Below, piece after piece: positions 9,038-18,082 of a stretch of 64,000 nucleotides of DNA. The DNA lies in the NCBI RefSeq assembly GCF_029981845.1, contig NZ_CP104165.1, forward strand, positions 1-64,000, read 5' to 3'. Position 1 is the stretch's first letter. Every line of letters starts with the position of its first letter. The stretch comes from Candidatus Bandiella numerosa (GTDB taxonomy: Bacteria; Pseudomonadota; Alphaproteobacteria; Rickettsiales; Midichloriaceae). The notes under the pieces are model-generated. The model was not told the DNA's origin. It saw nothing but the letters and a program-made list of their open reading frames with translations, and did no database searches. Made by a program: the position numbers and the translations under genes.

Positions 9038-9102
9038 AAATATGCTTCTATGGAAGATATATCAAAACATATAGTAAATTATTTAAATTCTAAATTAAAA
9101 CG

Positions 9103-9121
9103 TTCGGATATCTAAATATTT
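9103..9121 (-). repeat. 19-bp inverted repeat, right copy, downstream of parB
   Basis: TTCGGATATCTAAATATTT, exact reverse complement of 8251-8269. It lies 66 bases after the end of the parB remnant and before the structured repeats upstream of mipZ. Confidence 0.6.
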
Positions 9122-9166
9122 TAATTTAAGATTAATAATAACTGATTTACTCTTTTCTTGACATTG

Positions 9167-9205
9167 GGCTACTTTAAAAGTAGCCTGTGTAACAGGCTAG
9201 TAGCC
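9167..9205. promoter_or_regulatory. Clustered half-site repeats upstream of mipZ
   Basis: GGCTACT (9167-9173) is followed by its complement AGTAGCC (9179-9185), then AGCCTG-tgtaa-CAGGCT (9082 offset equivalent 9182-9198), then a third AGTAGCC (9199-9205), with a GCAAGCTTGC palindrome just beyond. This dense, GC-richer dyad cluster in AT-rich intergenic DNA between parB and mipZ suggests a protein-binding site such as a centromere-like parS or an autoregulatory operator. It does not match the common parS consensus. Confidence 0.5.
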
Positions 9206-9300
9206 TCGAGCAAGCTTGCAATTATTGAGCATTCCAAATTTATTTTTTAAATATCTATCACAATTAACTGTAGAAACTATTTGATAACAAAAATATAAGC

Positions 9301-10080
9301 ATGAGTAAAATAATTGTATTTGGGAATGAAAAAGGTGGTTCTGGCAAGACAACAACGGCATTTCATGTTGCAGTTGTTCTTCTTAAATCATTCTACAAAA
9401 TATTAATAATAGATGCAGATATACGTCAAAAATCATTCAGAAGATATTTAGAAAATAGAAATCAAGCAATTCAAAATAATAATATATCGTTAGAAATACC
9501 AGAAATATTTAATATTTCAGATGAGATATTGAATAATATAGATGAAAAGGGTTCTGAGTTAAAAAAAATAATAGAAGAAAAAAAGAAGAAATTTGATTTT
9601 ATAATTGTAGATACGCCTGGCCATTACAATAAATTGAGCAAAGCTTTACATGAGCAAGCAGATGTAATTGTAACCCCAATAAATGACAGTTTTTTAGATC
9701 TTGATCTATTGGGTCAGGTGAGTAGCGATGATCTTTCAAATTCCAAAGTAGGTGTTTACAGCAATATGGTGTTTGACTGTAAAAAACAAAAAGCATTTGC
9801 GGATAAAAAAGAAATAGAGTGGTATGTCATCAGAAATAGAATATCGGGCACAACTACTATTAATATGCAAAATATAGAGGAAGCTATAAATAAGTTATCT
9901 GCTAAATATGGATTGAAGGTTATATCTGGGTTTGGAGATAGGGTGATTTTCAAAGAACTATTTTTAGATGGTCTTACACTAAGTGATGCAGGGCTAAGTC
10001 CAAAGGTCAGAATGAATTTGTCATTAATTGCGGCAAGACAAGAATTAAGAGAAATAATGAAGCAAATTAATATTAATTAA
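9301..10080 (+). CDS. mipZ: MipZ-type ParA ATPase
   Basis: 259 residues. The deviant Walker A NEKGGSGKTTTA is at residues 9-20, IIDADIRQKSFRRYLENR at about 38-55, and FIIVDTPGHYNKLS follows as Walker B. TPINDSFLDLDLLG, EWYVIRNRIS and GFGDRVIFKELFLDGLT are hallmarks of the MipZ branch of ParA rather than plasmid ParA. In Caulobacter, MipZ binds ParB at origins and inhibits FtsZ away from midcell. Here its ParB partner immediately upstream is frameshifted, so this copy either uses another ParB or is drifting. No membrane targeting sequence is seen. Confidence 0.9.
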   Translation: MSKIIVFGNEKGGSGKTTTAFHVAVVLLKSFYKILIIDADIRQKSFRRYLENRNQAIQNNNISLEIPEIFNISDEILNNIDEKGSELKKIIEEKKKKFDFIIVDTPGHYNKLSKALHEQADVIVTPINDSFLDLDLLGQVSSDDLSNSKVGVYSNMVFDCKKQKAFADKKEIEWYVIRNRISGTTTINMQNIEEAINKLSAKYGLKVISGFGDRVIFKELFLDGLTLSDAGLSPKVRMNLSLIAARQELREIMKQININ

Positions 10081-10122
10081 AATAAGGTAATATTATAATT
10101 AGCGTAGATGGAGTATGATTAG

Positions 10123-10953
10123 ATGAGTTATATAAAAGATAGGATATTTGTATTTGATATAGAAACAGTTATTGATATTGAATCATCTAGAAGTTTCTTA
10201 GGGCTTAATTCAGAAGCTTGTAAATCAGAAATAGCAGAGAAGATTAAGAAATATCATGTAGAAAGTAGTTTCTCTGGAAGTGACTTTGTAAAACCTCCAT
10301 TCCATAAAATAGTAGCGATAAGTTATTTGGATGCTAATATTTATGCAGATAATGAAAGGAGGGAGCGGTATAAAATATTTAATATAAAATCAGGTGGAAA
10401 TATTGATAGTGAGGAAGAAGAGCTAGTAAAAGGTTTTTTTGATTATTTAGAAAAAGTTGATGCAAGACTAATAACGTTTAACGGAAGGAGTTTTGATCTA
10501 CCAGTATTGAAGTATAGAGCTATGAAATATAATATTTCGGCAAAATGGTTATATGAAAGAGGAGATAAATGGAATAACTATACACAGAGATATAGTATGG
10601 ATTGGCATTGTGATTTGCTGGAAGCACTAACAGATTATAATGCGTCTACTAGAGTTAAAATGAATGAAGTTGCTTCAATTTATGGAATCCCATGCAAAGT
10701 TGATGTTGATGGCTCTCAAGTAGAAGAATTATACAATAATAATAAAGTAGATAGTATACGCAATTACTGCGAACAGGATGTATTGTGCACATATCTTTTA
10801 TACTTAAAATATGTAAATCACATAGGAAGAATAACAAATAATGGATATAATCATTGTGTGGATGATTTAAAGGAATTTATCATTTCTCAAGGCAAGGAAC
10901 ATAACGTATCTTTTATTAATAACTTAAATTTTAAAAAATTAAAGGAATACTAA
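10123..10953 (+). CDS. PolB-like 3'-5' exonuclease family protein
   Basis: 276 residues of the predicted 3'-5' exonuclease family related to the PolB proofreading domain. Exo I is FVFDIETVIDIES (DxE) at residues 7-19, Exo II is LITFNGRSFDLPVLKYRA near residue 120, and Exo III is near residue 215 with YCEQDVLCTYLLYLKY. It would remove nucleotides from DNA 3' ends using two metal ions. The gene starts 42 bases after mipZ in the same direction. The start is the ATG that places the DIE motif near the N-terminus. Confidence 0.88.
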   Translation: MSYIKDRIFVFDIETVIDIESSRSFLGLNSEACKSEIAEKIKKYHVESSFSGSDFVKPPFHKIVAISYLDANIYADNERRERYKIFNIKSGGNIDSEEEELVKGFFDYLEKVDARLITFNGRSFDLPVLKYRAMKYNISAKWLYERGDKWNNYTQRYSMDWHCDLLEALTDYNASTRVKMNEVASIYGIPCKVDVDGSQVEELYNNNKVDSIRNYCEQDVLCTYLLYLKYVNHIGRITNNGYNHCVDDLKEFIISQGKEHNVSFINNLNFKKLKEY

Positions 10954-11247
10954 GGAAATCATTCGTATAAATAAATGTAAGTATTTAAATAAAATTCAAG
11001 CATTAAAAAATAATAAATCATCTTGACATTTCATATCAAAAAGAACTTCTGAGGTTGAAGTTAGTCAACTATTTTATTAGCAAAATAAGCAATTATTTTT
11101 CTTTATGAATTAATAAAAATGAGTAGTTTAGTAATAATTAAAACAACACTAATATCTACTTATAAGGTACTATTGCTCTACGCTACAGCCAAACATAGAT
11201 TAGTGTCTGCGTTAAAATTATAATCAAACCAACTTATATTTATTACT
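10954..11247. other. AT-rich gap upstream of the dnaA-like gene
   Basis: 294 bases without a reading frame. I see no tRNA, no clear DnaA-box array and no long repeat; the stretch is extremely A/T-rich. A promoter for the dnaA-like gene or an origin could be here, but nothing in the sequence proves it. Confidence 0.4.
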
Positions 11248-12708
11248 ATGCAACTAGCTTATAATTTACCTTCATTATCTAACGAGCAATTTGAGCAAGC
11301 TAAGGAAATAAAGAGCAGTATAGCATCGGGCAATATATTAGATAAAATAAGGGCATTTCAACAAGATACTCAGTTAAATAATTTATTAAATAATGCAAAG
11401 TTTATAGAAATAAAAAATAATGTTTTAATTTTTGCTGTCAAAGATAGTTTCACAAGAGAAACATTAATTAGGAATTATTTTTTAGTTATTAAAGGAAAAG
11501 CTGCTGAAATTGATGATAGTATAAAAATGATCTCAATTACTGTTGATAGTGGTATTGATAATAGTTCATTGAGTGGCGATTCATTAGTGAATAGCAATTT
11601 AGTAAGTAGTGAATCGGATCTAAAGAGAAATTTAGAAGATGATATATTTTCTAAAGCTAATCCTAAATTTACTTTTAATAATTATGTAACTGGAGAATCA
11701 AATATTGTTGCATATAAAATTACTAAAGACATTGCCTTGCAAAATATAGATTATAACCACAATAATGTATTTTATATACATTCTCATGTTGGAATGGGGA
11801 AGACTCATTTATTACAATCAATTGCAAATGAAGTAAATAATTGTAATGAGAATGCAGAGAATAAAAAAGATACTCTTGGGAGCTTTCGTAAATGCAAAGT
11901 GGGTTATTTAAGTGCAGAAAGATTTATGCACAATTTTGTCAGAGCAGTTAAAAACAATACCCTTTTTAGTTTAAGAGATAAAATCAAAGAAGTGGATATC
12001 TTTTTAATAGATGATTTGCAATTTATATGTGGCAAGGAAAGTACGCAAAAGGAGTTTGCGCTAATACTTAATTCACTTATTGAATCAGGTAAAAAGATAG
12101 TAATTGCATCTAGTGTGCCATGTCATATGCTAGAGCTTAATGATGAGCGCACAAAATCAATACTTAGATCAAGTAATACCATTTATATTGAGCAATGTGA
12201 TTATGAATTGCGTTTAAATATATTGAGCAATTATAATAAAAATAATGACATTAGGTTTGAAGAAAATATCTTAAAGATGATAGCGGATAAAGTTACAACA
12301 AGTGTTAGGGAATTAGAAGCAGGATTAAACAATCTTAAAACTTACTTAAGTATATCTGGTAAAAAGGCTACAAGCGATAATATGTGTAAGTACATTCAGA
12401 ATTATATAAAAAGCAATGTAAAGAAAGTTACAATATCATCTATAATAAATGCCGTTGCAAAATATTATAAAATATCATTATCTGACATCGTATCTAAAAA
12501 AAGAACACAGAAGTTAGTTACAGGAAGACAGATTATAGCATATCTAGCTAAAGAAATGACAATAGAAAGCCTTAAGATTATAGGAAAAAAGATAGGAGAT
12601 AGAGATCATTCCACTATTTTATATTATTTGAAGAAATTAAATGGTTGCATTAAAAAAAATGATCAAATGGTTAATGATATTGATTCTATTAAGAGCTCTA
12701 TTGTTTAA
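11248..12708 (+). CDS. dnaA: Divergent DnaA-type replication initiator
   Basis: 486 residues with all DnaA parts: a short N-terminal domain, a linker, the AAA+ core from FTFNNYVTGESN, Walker A VGMGKTHLL near residue 190, Walker B IFLIDDLQFICGKESTQKEF near 250, and the C-terminal DNA-binding helix-turn-helix ending in IGDRDHSTILYYLKKL (canonical form DHTTVMHAVRKI). It is clearly off the chromosomal consensus: HSHVGMGKTH replaces YGGVGLGKTH and the Sensor II region is altered. Rickettsial plasmids encode DnaA-like initiators of this general kind. Next to mipZ and parB it may be the initiator of a plasmid or an integrated replicon; a fast-evolving chromosomal DnaA is the alternative. Confidence 0.85.
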   Translation: MQLAYNLPSLSNEQFEQAKEIKSSIASGNILDKIRAFQQDTQLNNLLNNAKFIEIKNNVLIFAVKDSFTRETLIRNYFLVIKGKAAEIDDSIKMISITVDSGIDNSSLSGDSLVNSNLVSSESDLKRNLEDDIFSKANPKFTFNNYVTGESNIVAYKITKDIALQNIDYNHNNVFYIHSHVGMGKTHLLQSIANEVNNCNENAENKKDTLGSFRKCKVGYLSAERFMHNFVRAVKNNTLFSLRDKIKEVDIFLIDDLQFICGKESTQKEFALILNSLIESGKKIVIASSVPCHMLELNDERTKSILRSSNTIYIEQCDYELRLNILSNYNKNNDIRFEENILKMIADKVTTSVRELEAGLNNLKTYLSISGKKATSDNMCKYIQNYIKSNVKKVTISSIINAVAKYYKISLSDIVSKKRTQKLVTGRQIIAYLAKEMTIESLKIIGKKIGDRDHSTILYYLKKLNGCIKKNDQMVNDIDSIKSSIV

Positions 12709-13093
12709 TCTCAGCTCGACATAGTTTTATCTTTAATAGCCCATTTACACTGTTAAAAGAGCTGGTGGACAGAAAATTCAAGGTTTAGGCCCCAGGTTAA
12801 TAAACGTTCGGAAATGGCAACGAGGACTTGGTAATGGTGGTAATAAGGTTGGTTGATGATGTGAGAAGAAAGATATAATTAATATTCAAAATGCAAGAAA
12901 GTAGTGATATTTTAAAAAATCTAGTGCCGCATTAAAAAGTAGAGTTGACAATCGATAAAAAAAGAGGTTATTTATTGATGTATTCTATGCTTTAAAAAAG
13001 TTATTACGCAAGATGAGTGCCGCAACCGTATATTCTGGGAACTAGATAATGGAATCAAAAATGAATGTCATGAAAGAAGGAAATCAAGAATCT
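12709..13093 (+). pseudogene. Gene fragment(s) between dnaA and the left IS110
   Basis: Mostly without coding sequence. From about 12959 one frame reads RLFIDVFYALKK and, after an A-run near 12995, another reads VITQDECRNRIFWELDNG on to ECHERRKSRIW, where IS110 copy B begins. This looks like the end of a decayed, frameshifted gene cut by the insertion. No family is recognised and no start codon is visible. Confidence 0.35.
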
Positions 13094-13145
13094 GGCCTGG
13101 TGATACTGTGTTAAATGTCAACAAATCAAAGGCGCTTTTTAAAAA

Positions 13146-14099
13146 TTAAATTTCCTTAAATTCTACCCCATTTTTTAAAATTGCAAAAATTACATGTATT
13201 AATTTGCGCATTACAGCAGCAATAATAACCATTTTACGTTTACCTCTTTCTTCTAATCTTTTAGAGAATGTAATCATGGTTTTATTAAAATTGATAGCAG
13301 TAATTGCTGGAAAATAAAGGGCTTTCCTTAAATTACCAGAACCAATTTTAGATATTTTTGCTCTACCTTTTACAGAGCTACCAGACTGATTATGCATTGG
13401 AGTTAATCCTGCGTGTGAAGCTAACTTACGTGCAGATTTATAATTACGTAAATCAGGAATTTCTGCTAAAATAGCAATAGCGGTTTTTTTGCCTATTCCT
13501 GGGATTGTTTGTAAATTTTTACAATTTTTTTGCATTTCACAATGACTGGCAATATGTGAATCTATTATTTCTTCTAACTCTTTAATTTGATTTTCTGTAT
13601 GCTTAATAGATTTCTGCATTAATTTTCTCATTTTGCTATCCTTAGAAACTAATTCAAGTTTGTTTTGATAACGTATTTTATCCTCTTGATAGCTTTGCAT
13701 ACAACGGAATAGTTCCTTAAGCTCAGAAAATTCAGAAGTAGCTGGATGCCATTGTTCTGGGATATATAGCTTGCAAAATTCAGCAATAATTTGGGCATCG
13801 TATTTATCTGTCTTATTTCGCAATAATTGAGTATTTCTATAAGCTCTAATTCTTAAAGGGTTCAGTATACTAACCTTATATCCAGCCTCATGTAAGTGAG
13901 TTGCAGAACCTAAGCTATATTTACCTGTAGATTCCATGCATATATGTGGTGATAGTTTTTTGCTTTTGATAAAGCTGATTAAAAGTTCATATCCGCCTAC
14001 ATTATTATCATATATTTTGGTAGTAAGCTTGTTATTACGCAGAATACAAATATCTAGTTTTTCTTTAGAAACATCAATTCCAATAAATGAATTGCACAT
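13146..14099 (-). CDS. IS110-family transposase (copy B-left)
   Basis: 317 residues from the ATG at 14099, which has a GAGGT ribosome binding site 5 bases upstream; an ATG 12 bases further out is possible. The DEDD domain has FIGIDVSKEKLDI, a Glu in CMESTGKY and NKTDKYDAQIIAEF. The linker is coiled, and the Transposase_20 domain has NLQTIPGIGKKTAIAILAEI and the serine region QSGSSVKGRAKISKIGSG. All expected catalytic residues are present, so it may be active. The protein is identical to the one from the right copy. Confidence 0.95.
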   Translation of the reverse strand: MCNSFIGIDVSKEKLDICILRNNKLTTKIYDNNVGGYELLISFIKSKKLSPHICMESTGKYSLGSATHLHEAGYKVSILNPLRIRAYRNTQLLRNKTDKYDAQIIAEFCKLYIPEQWHPATSEFSELKELFRCMQSYQEDKIRYQNKLELVSKDSKMRKLMQKSIKHTENQIKELEEIIDSHIASHCEMQKNCKNLQTIPGIGKKTAIAILAEIPDLRNYKSARKLASHAGLTPMHNQSGSSVKGRAKISKIGSGNLRKALYFPAITAINFNKTMITFSKRLEERGKRKMVIIAAVMRKLIHVIFAILKNGVEFKEI

Positions 14100-14192
14100 T
14101 TTATACCTCATGATAAAATTAAAAAGTAAACTTTAAACAACCATGCAAATTCAGAGTCAAAGGCTCTATGATACTGTTCGTTTAAAAGTAAT

Positions 14193-14254
14193 GGGTAAGG
14201 ACTAATCACCAGGACAGCATTTTATGCTAGGGTGGGTAACAGTTTTCCTTACCC
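14193..14254 (-). ncRNA. Candidate bridge RNA stem-loop, left copy
   Basis: Mirror image of the structure at 19503-19564: a 9-bp outer stem (GGGTAAGGA with TCCTTACCC) enclosing a small hairpin AGCAT-aaa-ATGCT, in the non-coding leader on the transposase strand. It carries CCTGGTGAT (14205-14213), complementary to the element's far end (13096-13104). Confidence 0.5.
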
Positions 14255-14385
14255 TTAATCTAAAAAGTGTACATCTTTTTTAGATACATTTTCAACATAC
14301 ATGGGTGGGTAGCTGTAGAAACGGCAAACTGAGATTTTGTATCATCGTATATTCCATGGATAGTGGCTATAAAATTCATAAAATA

Positions 14386-15132
14386 TTAAATCGGAAATTT
14401 AGATATAACGGCATCATATTTTTCTTGAGCATCATTAATAGCTAATTTAGAATATATTTCTAAAGAAATCCTGCTCTCGTGCCCTGAATAAGGCTGTATA
14501 AGAGCATCATCGATCCCTTGTCTTTTCATCCACGTGAATAAAAAATGGCGTAATTTATGTGGAGATATTGATCTATCAATACCTGCCTCCTTAGTATATT
14601 TTTCCAGTATTTTTCTTATTCCTCTATCTGTATATTGCTTTTTCCATGATGATTCAAAGAGATATTTTGCCTTTATTTTGCTCATTGCTTGTACATGCAC
14701 GCCTAATACTTCCTTAAAGTTTTGTGGGAACGGAACTATTCTATCTTTATTTCCCTTTCCGTTACTAATTTTTATTTGACAATTGTTGATATCAACATCT
14801 TCTAATTTTATATTAATTAATTCTGTTACTCTAACTCCTGTATATAATAATGTTTTGATCATGATTATATGAAGTAAATTTTTAGATTTCCATACTACTT
14901 CATAATATTTTTTAATCTCTTCTTCAGTAGGAACATAGGGTAACTTTTTTGCTTTTTTTGTTACTCTGATATCCAATATTTCTCTTAATTTTCTAAATAC
15001 ATCTTTTGTATATTCATAATCTGCGCGTTCCTGTCTAAAATATTTTGCTATTTGTTTTGCTTTTTTACTCGCTGACATCCTAATAGTATAAGAATCTTCT
15101 ACAAAACCTGTTATAATTTCTTCTTTATTCAT
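14386..15132 (-). CDS. Tyrosine recombinase (TnpI-like) of Tn3-family segment
   Basis: 248 residues from the ATG at 15132. The catalytic set of the phage-integrase family is in place: Arg in YTGVRVTELINIKLEDVD, Lys in NGKGNKDRIVPFP, HKLRH, SGHES and the nucleophile Tyr in LEIYSKLAI. It probably resolves transposon cointegrates at a site in the element. The start overlaps the end of the upstream transposase gene by a few bases, so the two are translated together. A related recombinase lies at 34291-34998. Confidence 0.92.
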   Translation of the reverse strand: MNKEEIITGFVEDSYTIRMSASKKAKQIAKYFRQERADYEYTKDVFRKLREILDIRVTKKAKKLPYVPTEEEIKKYYEVVWKSKNLLHIIMIKTLLYTGVRVTELINIKLEDVDINNCQIKISNGKGNKDRIVPFPQNFKEVLGVHVQAMSKIKAKYLFESSWKKQYTDRGIRKILEKYTKEAGIDRSISPHKLRHFLFTWMKRQGIDDALIQPYSGHESRISLEIYSKLAINDAQEKYDAVISKFPI

Positions 15133-18037
15133 TATCACTCACCATAAAATTAATTCTTTTCTTCATGTCCAGATCCAATCTTCCATACGGATTAATGTGT
15201 TCGTATATTAATGGGCTTAGTGCCTTTTTATCTCTTTCAGTTAACACATTTTTCCATCTTTTTAAACTTAAGACCTTTTGAATCATTAATGTGTTGATGT
15301 AGACCATGCAAGCTTGCACTAAGTGAAGTGATAATATTGCTAGCTCTTGTTGAACATAATTGTTAGTTGATATCACTCCCTTTTTGCCATAAAAAATAAA
15401 CTCATTTACTCCATTCCATCTTTCAATAACATTTAATGTTTCATGAATTTCTCTTCTCAAGGATTCAGAGCTTAAATATTTGCATAAAAAAATTGTTTTT
15501 ACAGCCCTACCCAATTCTTGTATAGCTTGATATACAGGATGCTTTAAATTATTTGAATTAAATATCTTTAATAGCGCTTCTGGCTCAGCTTTTTTCAATT
15601 TCAATGCCACAGAATATAATATTATTTGTTCATAATATTTTTCTATTAATTCCCAGTTTATCACTCTAGATATCACGTCTTTTATTTCTTTATATTCTTT
15701 ACCTTTATCTGGACTGAATAGCTTTTGATTTCTCATTGATTTAAATCTACACAATAAATCAAAATTTAATATATAACTAAAACCAAATGCTCCCAAATTC
15801 TGTCCTTTTGTATCTACACAATTCGCTTGTACTTCTGCCTCAGTTGAATGATGTATAACTCCTTTTATCATTGACGCCACTTCTGAAGACGAACATCTTT
15901 TTAATTGCGAATATATGCAGAATGATTTTTTATCTGTATGCCAATATGCCATAACTCCTTTCCCACCATATCGTACATGCCATTCACTCATTATGTTTTG
16001 ATCCCATACTGCAAACTGACTTGCGTCTGATGCACAAAATAATGTGCTTGATACACCCCATAGTATCTCATCCCTTATCTCTAATGTCTTATTTGCTATT
16101 TTGGTGCATGCATTTCTAATATTATTTGTCGTTATACATAAATTTTGAGTGTGTCTTAAATTATCGTAACTTACATTAAAATCTGCTCCACTAGCTCTTT
16201 TTAAGCCAATGTTAGTTCCTAATCCATAAACGCATAATATTTTTCTTTTTCTTTGTATAAAACTATTACTAAACTCTCTATCTCCTACGCTTTGTAATTC
16301 ATCCGTAAAATTTATTTTTAAATCAGCCTCTTTTACCACGTCTAATAAACTCAAATCTACCCAATGTTTTTGGATATCTTTTTTTAGTATCTCTATATTT
16401 TTTGGAGCCGCTTGTGCTTTTGATTTTGCAAGTTTTATTGTAAATGCTCCATTTCTTAGCTCTATAGTAACTTTTATATTTTTATTATAACCATTGCTAA
16501 ATGTTCTCATCCATTTATCCAACTCTTGCTTCACTTTTTCTATAAACTCTTTAGCTTCTTTAGGTTGCTTTATTTCATTGAAATAATAATCCTTTCTTTC
16601 ATAAAAATCCTTATGCACATCTTCTTGTGGATCTCTATACCTATAGGCCTCTTTTAACCATATTTCTTTACACCTTAATTTATCTCGTAAACTAGATAAT
16701 AAGCATATTTCATAATAATTCCTCTTAACTTTTGTCTCGCTGCATATAAATTCTCTACAATTTTTTGGCACTATTCCATCTAATGGCACTTCCTCTTTCG
16801 CTATAGTGCGTTTATTTTGATTTACGTATTTTTTTATTAATTCCAAGCCTTGCAGTACTTCATTATCCTTTGGATTGTTAGCTATAAACTCTAATTCCTC
16901 AAGTATCGGAGATAACATTTTTCTATAATGATGACTATAAGAAGAATGTATGAATTTATAGTGCTTCTCTTTATATTTAATTGGCGCATCTCCTTGTGCT
17001 ATTTTTTCTAATGTTTTTTTATCTGCTATAGGATATATCACCTCTTCTATAGTTTTTTTAGGATTCTCTATACTTTTCTTTGATATATCCTTTAATAATT
17101 TTATTTGCTCAGTTATACTTATTTTTTTTACTTCTTTTAACAATGCTTTATCTGCTTTCCTCTCTGCTCTCGCATATAAATTATGCGTTATTTGCACTAT
17201 CGTATCTATTAAATAATCTACTATCTCTAGTTTTCTAATATGACAAAAACACGCCAACAACCCATTTTTTAAATACTCATTTCTTCTTTCCAAATCCATA
17301 ATTCTTTCAACAGAAACTTTCTCTGCGTATTTCTTCAATAAATCCCACTTATATTTACTAAATATCTTGATATCTATACCTAGGGCCTTTATTTTTTTTA
17401 GCTTTTCTATATTTTCTAAAACTGTTTCTAAACTTACTCCTCCTTTATCACTTCTTAGATAGCTTATTAAGCTTTTATTATCGCTTGTTTTTTCTTTTAA
17501 CAGATTGCCTAACTCTATTTTTACTTCTTTGCTTAATAACTTATTTATTTCTGTAAAAAAATCATATTCATAATGTTTTATAACAGATAAGACTTCCCTT
17601 TCTAGATTTTTTGGGATTAGAATTTTATTCTCTTCTAAATACAATATAGCACCTTCAATAATTTTTTGTTTTCCCAGTCCTAACGATATTTGATCTGTTT
17701 TTAGCCAATTGATAAAATCTTTTCTTATATCATCTATGTAATCTTTATATCCAAGATGATTTTTTATTTCTACGTTATGATGCCTTGATAGCCTGCAATT
17801 CCATTTGTATTCCTTCGCTAAACAAAGAGAAATTTTTAAATTTTTTGCTATATACTCTAGTACTTTTTTTGGAACTTCTTCTAGATTTTCTGGAAAATTA
17901 TTTTTTAAAGTTAGGTATTTTATTTTTACTGCGCAGATCAACTTATTCTCTTCCTTTTTATAATTCAAGAATTCTTGATCCCTTTCATCTAACTGCCAAT
18001 ATCTCTCTAGATTCTCTTTATTCCAATTTTCCTTCAT
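15125..18037 (-). CDS. Tn3-family transposase
   Basis: 970 residues, the usual TnpA size. The C-terminal DDE domain is readable: LGTNIGLKRASG, the first Asp in CASDASQFAVWDQN, the second in VDTKGQNLGAFGF and the Glu in AIQELGRAVKTIFL. The closing block is LSPLIYEHINPYGRLDLD. The long N-terminal part binds the terminal repeats. It carries out replicative transposition. The frame is intact. The last bases overlap the tyrosine recombinase gene. It is distinct from the 1019-residue transposase in the 29-46 kb elements but related to the fragment at 33677-34294. Confidence 0.93.
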   Translation of the reverse strand: MKENWNKENLERYWQLDERDQEFLNYKKEENKLICAVKIKYLTLKNNFPENLEEVPKKVLEYIAKNLKISLCLAKEYKWNCRLSRHHNVEIKNHLGYKDYIDDIRKDFINWLKTDQISLGLGKQKIIEGAILYLEENKILIPKNLEREVLSVIKHYEYDFFTEINKLLSKEVKIELGNLLKEKTSDNKSLISYLRSDKGGVSLETVLENIEKLKKIKALGIDIKIFSKYKWDLLKKYAEKVSVERIMDLERRNEYLKNGLLACFCHIRKLEIVDYLIDTIVQITHNLYARAERKADKALLKEVKKISITEQIKLLKDISKKSIENPKKTIEEVIYPIADKKTLEKIAQGDAPIKYKEKHYKFIHSSYSHHYRKMLSPILEELEFIANNPKDNEVLQGLELIKKYVNQNKRTIAKEEVPLDGIVPKNCREFICSETKVKRNYYEICLLSSLRDKLRCKEIWLKEAYRYRDPQEDVHKDFYERKDYYFNEIKQPKEAKEFIEKVKQELDKWMRTFSNGYNKNIKVTIELRNGAFTIKLAKSKAQAAPKNIEILKKDIQKHWVDLSLLDVVKEADLKINFTDELQSVGDREFSNSFIQRKRKILCVYGLGTNIGLKRASGADFNVSYDNLRHTQNLCITTNNIRNACTKIANKTLEIRDEILWGVSSTLFCASDASQFAVWDQNIMSEWHVRYGGKGVMAYWHTDKKSFCIYSQLKRCSSSEVASMIKGVIHHSTEAEVQANCVDTKGQNLGAFGFSYILNFDLLCRFKSMRNQKLFSPDKGKEYKEIKDVISRVINWELIEKYYEQIILYSVALKLKKAEPEALLKIFNSNNLKHPVYQAIQELGRAVKTIFLCKYLSSESLRREIHETLNVIERWNGVNEFIFYGKKGVISTNNYVQQELAILSLHLVQACMVYINTLMIQKVLSLKRWKNVLTERDKKALSPLIYEHINPYGRLDLDMKKRINFMVSDNE

Positions 18038-18082
18038 GAGTAACTTTTAATTAAATATGCATGCTTTTTATCTAATTCCACA

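Larger units (their letters stand above)
13094..14336 (-). mobile_element. IS110-family element, copy B-left
   Basis: A 1243-bp unit whose reverse complement is found at 19421-20663. The limits are where the two copies stop matching: GGCCTGGTGATAC at 13094 and GAGATT at 14336. It has one transposase gene, no terminal inverted repeats and a non-coding leader of about 235 bases upstream of the gene. With the other copy it forms an inverted pair around a 5.1-kb Tn3-family segment, so the segment can invert by homologous recombination. Confidence 0.9.
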
